Assembly (NCBI GenBank): GCA_046597185.1
Contig: JBKJLF010000850.1
Location: 1-9,229 of the forward strand
DNA: 9,229 bases
Direction of reading: 5' to 3'
Source: CAMBDR01 sp046597185
GTDB lineage: Bacteria; Pseudomonadota; Gammaproteobacteria; Burkholderiales; Burkholderiaceae_D
Position 1 is the first letter of the stretch. Every line of letters begins with the position of its first letter. The notes below the pieces were generated by a model, which did no database searches, was not told the origin of the DNA, and saw only the letters and a list, made by a program, of their open reading frames with translations. A program made the position numbers and the translations under genes. Positions 7,132 through 9,229 of this stretch are shown one piece after another.

Positions 7132-7528
7132 ATGGCCCGTGAGCCGATGTTGATCTTGCTGGGCGTTGATGCGCCTAGAGTCTTGACCGTGCCTATGTTG
7201 GCCGCCGCGCTGTCGAACGGGCGCGCTTTGCCTGCGCGCAACACGCTGTTTAGTGGGTTGCATGCGCAGCGGCGTGCGCAGCGTAGTGCGGGCGTATTGC
7301 GCCCGGTCACGCGAGGGCTGTATTTAAACCAACTAGCACAGCCGCGCCCGCAAGCGGCGGAAGCGGCAAGCTATGTGCGTAGCGAGGCGGTGGTGAGTCT
7401 ACAAACCGTGCTGGGGGGATGCTGGCGTAACCAACAATTATTCCGACATCGTCACTTGCTTAGTGCCCATTCGCCATGAAGTGTTGTATTGCTCAACCGT
7501 TTTCCTATGTAATTGCCGCGACTTTTGA
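7132..7528 (+). pseudogene. AbiEi-like antitoxin / regulator, frameshifted and truncated
   Basis: The frame opening at ATG 7129 or 7132 (AAGGG RBS at 7120-7124) reads like the N-terminus of type IV toxin-antitoxin AbiEi antitoxins. A winged-helix-like segment (L-T-V-P-M-L-A-A-A-L) leads to the hallmark G-V-L-R-P-V-T-R-G-L-Y-L-N, then P-x5-A-x2-A and E-A-V-V-S-L-Q-T-V-L-G. That frame ends at 7479 with a non-family tail. Dropping one G from the six-G run at 7413-7418 restores G-D-A-G-V-T-N-N-Y-S-D-I-V-T-C-L-V-P-I to a stop at 7526-7528, which fits the family better. After V-P-I-R-H-E-V even the restored frame no longer looks like the family, so a 3' truncation is also likely. The nucleotidyltransferase toxin AbiEii that normally follows is absent. 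In bacteria with the full pair, the antitoxin represses the operon and counters the toxin. The family call is by motif only. Confidence 0.5.
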
Positions 7529-7591
7529 ACGAAAATGATCACACGAATCTAAACAGTTATCAAGACCCCGGAATTCAATCCCCACATATTT

Positions 7592-7605
7592 TTACCGTAC
7601 GGTAA
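7592..7605. promoter_or_regulatory. 14-bp perfect palindrome TTACCGTACGGTAA, TetR-operator-like
   Basis: TTACCGTACGGTAA is its own reverse complement and sits in A/T-rich flanks (TATTT on the left, TAAAT on the right). An ACCGTACGGT core of this kind is common in operators of TetR-family repressors. No regulator gene is recognisable next to it: the nearest frame, ATG 7623, is only 30 codons long and has no helix-turn-helix. It may be an orphan operator left after deletion of its gene, or a site for a factor encoded elsewhere. Confidence 0.4.
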
Positions 7606-7907
7606 TAAATTCACCCATCATCATGCCCCTATCGCCAACCCCTTCTGAAACTCACATTACGAGCGTTGATGCCTTGGCCAGCATTCGCACCGTGCGCAGC
7701 AAGGGCGCAGCATGAATGGCGCGACGCTCCCAATGCCGAACCGATTATTTGGCAGGCAAGCTGGTTCGTGCAGAAAGTTCTGGCGGCAAGGCTGCGCCCA
7801 TGACCCGGCGTTGGGCTGTTTCATCGGGCTGCCGCCGATACCAGCTTTGTCATGAAAAACATTGCGCCTGCACAAAAACTAAGCGCGCTTGAAAAAAGCG
7901 GGAAATG

Positions 7908-7932
7908 AAACCGTGACAAATTGTCACGGTTT
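7908..7932. repeat. Perfect dyad with 12-bp arms around one base
   Basis: AAACCGTGACAA (7908-7919) and TTGTCACGGTTT (7921-7932) are exact reverse complements around a single A. As RNA it would fold as an 11-bp stem with a 3-nt loop. On the plus strand A-rich sequence follows rather than a T-run; on the minus strand TTTCATTT and later TTTTTT follow, so a weak leftward terminator is possible. It could equally be an operator for a dimeric repressor. Confidence 0.45.
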
Positions 7933-8034
7933 GAAAATAAAATATGCTTATGGTTGAATTTTCGGCGATACTTAGTCCTAGCTTTGCATTATGGGCGGGT
8001 ACAGGTAAGTGAGGCGACGCAATGTATTTTAATC

Positions 8035-8134
8035 GTAGGGGCGCATTGCATGCGCCCAGGCGTGTGCATCGGGCAGGTGGCTATACTGGGGCCAGCCGTG
8101 CGCAACGGCTTGGGCGCATGCAATGCGCCCCTAC
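8035..8134. repeat. 100-bp MITE-like unit with perfect 24-bp terminal inverted repeats
   Basis: The 24 bases at 8035-8058 (beginning GTAGGGGCGCATTG) are the exact reverse complement of the 24 bases at 8111-8134 (ending CAATGCGCCCCTAC). The 52-bp centre holds a second hairpin directly against the right arm: AGCCGT 8094-8099, loop GCGCA, ACGGCT 8105-8110. GTAGGGGCG-headed repeats are a known class of small dispersed palindromic elements in many bacterial genomes. It has no coding capacity of note, and no target-site duplication is visible at its edges. Confidence 0.65.
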
Positions 8135-8236
8135 CCCACGTTTAACAACATTTTTCAAAAAATCAAATAATTCACGTAAATATTCGGTGAACCCGCAGCA
8201 CTTTATGCTTGGGTAGGTAAAAACCACTGAACACAT

Positions 8237-8252
8237 TACGCAAACTTGCGTA
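8237..8252. repeat. Short dyad TACGCAA-AC-TTGCGTA
   Basis: Two perfect 7-bp arms lie around a 2-bp centre, in A/T-rich sequence just upstream of the decayed transposon reading frames. It could be an operator half-site pair or part of the element end; nothing else supports a role. Confidence 0.25.
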
Positions 8253-8311
8253 TATTCTGGTTGATGGATACAGCAACCTACACGATCTTTGATCGCCCCC
8301 CAAACCAGTGA

Positions 8312-8335
8312 TGCGAAAACGACGCCGTTTTCGCA
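8312..8335. repeat. Perfect 10-bp stem hairpin with 4-nt loop
   Basis: TGCGAAAACG (8312-8321) and CGTTTTCGCA (8326-8335) pair completely around ACGC. No T-run follows on either strand, so it is not a classical terminator. It precedes the zinc-finger/DUF4338 reading frame by about 20 bases and could be a subterminal element of the transposon or a structured part of its 5' region. Confidence 0.4.
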
Positions 8336-8352
8336 GGTCTTGGTGACGCTGA

Positions 8353-9229
8353 CCAAAGAACAACATATCCAACTCTTCCTGTGAAAAATGCGGCTGCGAA
8401 TTTACCGATTTTCCAGGCACGGAAGACGGTGAATGGGTTGAAATTGAAGTAAAAGCGCACAAACGCATCTACCATCGCAAGCGCTATAGCAAGGGCTGCC
8501 ATTGCGACGGTGTGCCGGGCATAATCACCGCCCCGCCGCCTGCACGACTGATACCCAAAGGCAAGTATGGCATCACCATTTGGGTGCATCTGCTGCTATC
8601 GAAAATGGGGGAGCGGCAACGTCCAAAATTTGTTGCAACCGCAGCCACCGATGCCCAACTGGTGCTGGATCTGCCCGTACATGAGCTGCCGAAACTGGAA
8701 CTGCGCCAGGTGGCAGGTGCGGCCAACTCACGCCTGTGGAACGAATACATTGCCCGTTACCATTATCTTGGCTACACGCCACTGGCAGGTAGCCAATTGC
8801 GCTATTTCGTCTTCGCGGGTGATCGCCTACTTGCCTTGATCAGCTTCGGCGCTTGTGCCTGGAAACTCACTGCACGCGACAAATTTATTGGATGGGATGA
8901 AAACCAGCGGCAAAAGAACCTGCAACTGGTCGTGAACAATGCCCGCTTCCTGATTTTGCCCTGGATTCAATCCAAAGGCTTGGCACCAAAGATTCTTGCA
9001 ACTGTCAGCCGCCAACTGCCCAACGATTGGCGGCAACGCTACGGCTACCGCCCGGTGCTGCTGGAAACCTTCGTTGAAACGCCCCGGCATCGTGGCACCT
9101 GCTATAAAGCCGCCAACTGGGTCAATGTTGGCAAAACCGCTGGACGCGGCAAGAAGTGCCCAACCCATAAGCAAATCATCCCCATCAAAGACATCTGGCT
9201 TTATCCGCTACGCCAGAATTTCCGCGCTG
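8353..9229 (+). pseudogene. IS66-type zinc finger joined in frame to a DUF4338 (DruA-like) domain; no start, partial at right edge
   Basis: The frame is open from just after a TGA at 8350-8352 to the window end. The first part is an IS66-transposase-type zinc-binding region: C-E-K-C-G at 8380-8394, then E-V-K-A-H-K-R-I-Y-H-R-K-R-Y, G-C-H-C at 8494-8505, and G-I-I-T-A-P-P-P-A-R-L-I-P-K-G. After about 8600 (L-L-L-S-K-M-G-E-R) the sequence changes to DUF4338: R-Y-H-Y-L-G-Y, G-S-Q-L-R-Y-F-V-F, R-D-K-F-I-G-W, V-V-N-N-A-R-F-L-I-L-P-W, D-W-R-Q-R-Y-G-Y-R-P-V-L-L-E-T-F-V, then G-T-C-Y-K-A-A-N-W and K-D-I-W-L-Y-P-L. The DUF4338 half lacks its usual N-terminal helical region, and the zinc-finger half lacks the IS66 catalytic core. 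There is no ATG before 8605 (inside the junction). DUF4338 also occurs as DruA of Druantia, but the partner genes are not in view. A deletion fusion of two adjacent transposon genes is my inference; a native variant is possible. Confidence 0.6.

Larger units (their letters stand above)
7529..8034. other. About 500 bp with no recognisable intact gene
   Basis: Only short frames are seen. ATG 7623 encodes 30 residues ending at 7715. Two other plus-strand frames across 7660-7905 give fragments such as E-W-R-D-A-P-N-A-E-P-I-I-W-Q-A-S-W-F, interrupted by a stop at about 7800, then continuing to F-V-M-K-N-I-A-P-A-Q-K-L-S-A-L-E-K. A 72-codon minus-strand frame (7657-7875) has no family features. The fragments read like decayed coding sequence, but I cannot name the source. 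Besides these it holds the 14-bp palindrome near 7600 and the dyad at 7908-7932. Confidence 0.5.

Noticed and set aside
7657..7875. 72-codon minus-strand frame as a gene
   Set aside because: Cys/Pro/Arg-rich composition typical of a chance frame, no RBS and no recognisable motif.
7908..7932. Rho-independent terminator on the plus strand
   Set aside because: The stem is followed by GAAAATAAAA, not by a T-run.
8081..8589. Overlapping minus-strand frames of 91-103 codons
   Set aside because: They run through the inverted repeat and antisense to the zinc-finger coding frame; they are by-products of those sequences.
8353..9229. Intact Druantia system based on the DruA-like DUF4338 domain
   Set aside because: The domain lacks its N-terminal part, is fused to an IS66 zinc finger and has no DruB-E genes in view; the window ends here, so a linked system cannot be fully excluded.
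1..9229. CRISPR array, tRNA or rRNA genes
   Set aside because: No regularly spaced direct repeats and no cloverleaf or rRNA-like sequence were seen on either strand.

Overview
The window looks like a piece of a bacterial accessory (defence) island, probably from a beta- or gammaproteobacterium. That placement is an inference from the roughly 50% G+C look, the proteobacterial-type acyl-CoA thioesterase and the TAGGGGCG-type inverted repeat; nothing here fixes the taxon.

Left part (1-725): on the minus strand the last codons in view read as the C-terminal region of an IS110-type transposase. They abut an intact hotdog-fold acyl-CoA thioesterase (73-546, minus), the only housekeeping-like gene. 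A 179-bp divergent intergenic region follows, carrying an extended -10 element and a 9-bp inverted repeat.

Centre (726-6888): two defence-like loci converge. Rightward is a two-gene operon, an ABC/SMC-type AAA ATPase (726-2069) overlapping an HNH endonuclease (2069-2758) by one base in TAATG. This is the PtuA/PtuB arrangement of Septu anti-phage systems; no reverse transcriptase is present, so it is not a retron-Septu. Leftward is a single 1338-residue gene (2872-6888) with a Cap4/DUF4297-like nuclease-fold N-terminus, a STAND-type P-loop NTPase core, a probable winged helix and a long helical/TPR-like C-terminal half. This is the architecture of Avs-like STAND anti-phage sensors. Its nuclease motif has Arg where Lys is expected, which makes it the most interesting gene of the window. 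It has a GTG start and a perfect TATAAT -10 box just upstream.

Right part (6889-9229): decayed accessory DNA. It holds a doubtful small ORF, then an AbiEi-type antitoxin-like gene broken by a +1 shift in a run of six G and truncated, with no toxin partner. About 500 bp without an intact gene follow, with several perfect dyads including a TetR-operator-like 14-mer. Next come a 100-bp MITE-like unit bounded by perfect 24-bp inverted repeats and a start-less ORF running off the right edge. In that ORF an IS66-type zinc finger is joined in frame to a DUF4338 (DruA-like) domain, probably a deletion chimera of two transposon genes.

Working model: two independent abortive-type defence loci (Septu-like and Avs-like) sit tail to tail between a core-like thioesterase and a graveyard of mobile and toxin-antitoxin remnants. 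No search could be run; all family names rest on motifs read by eye.
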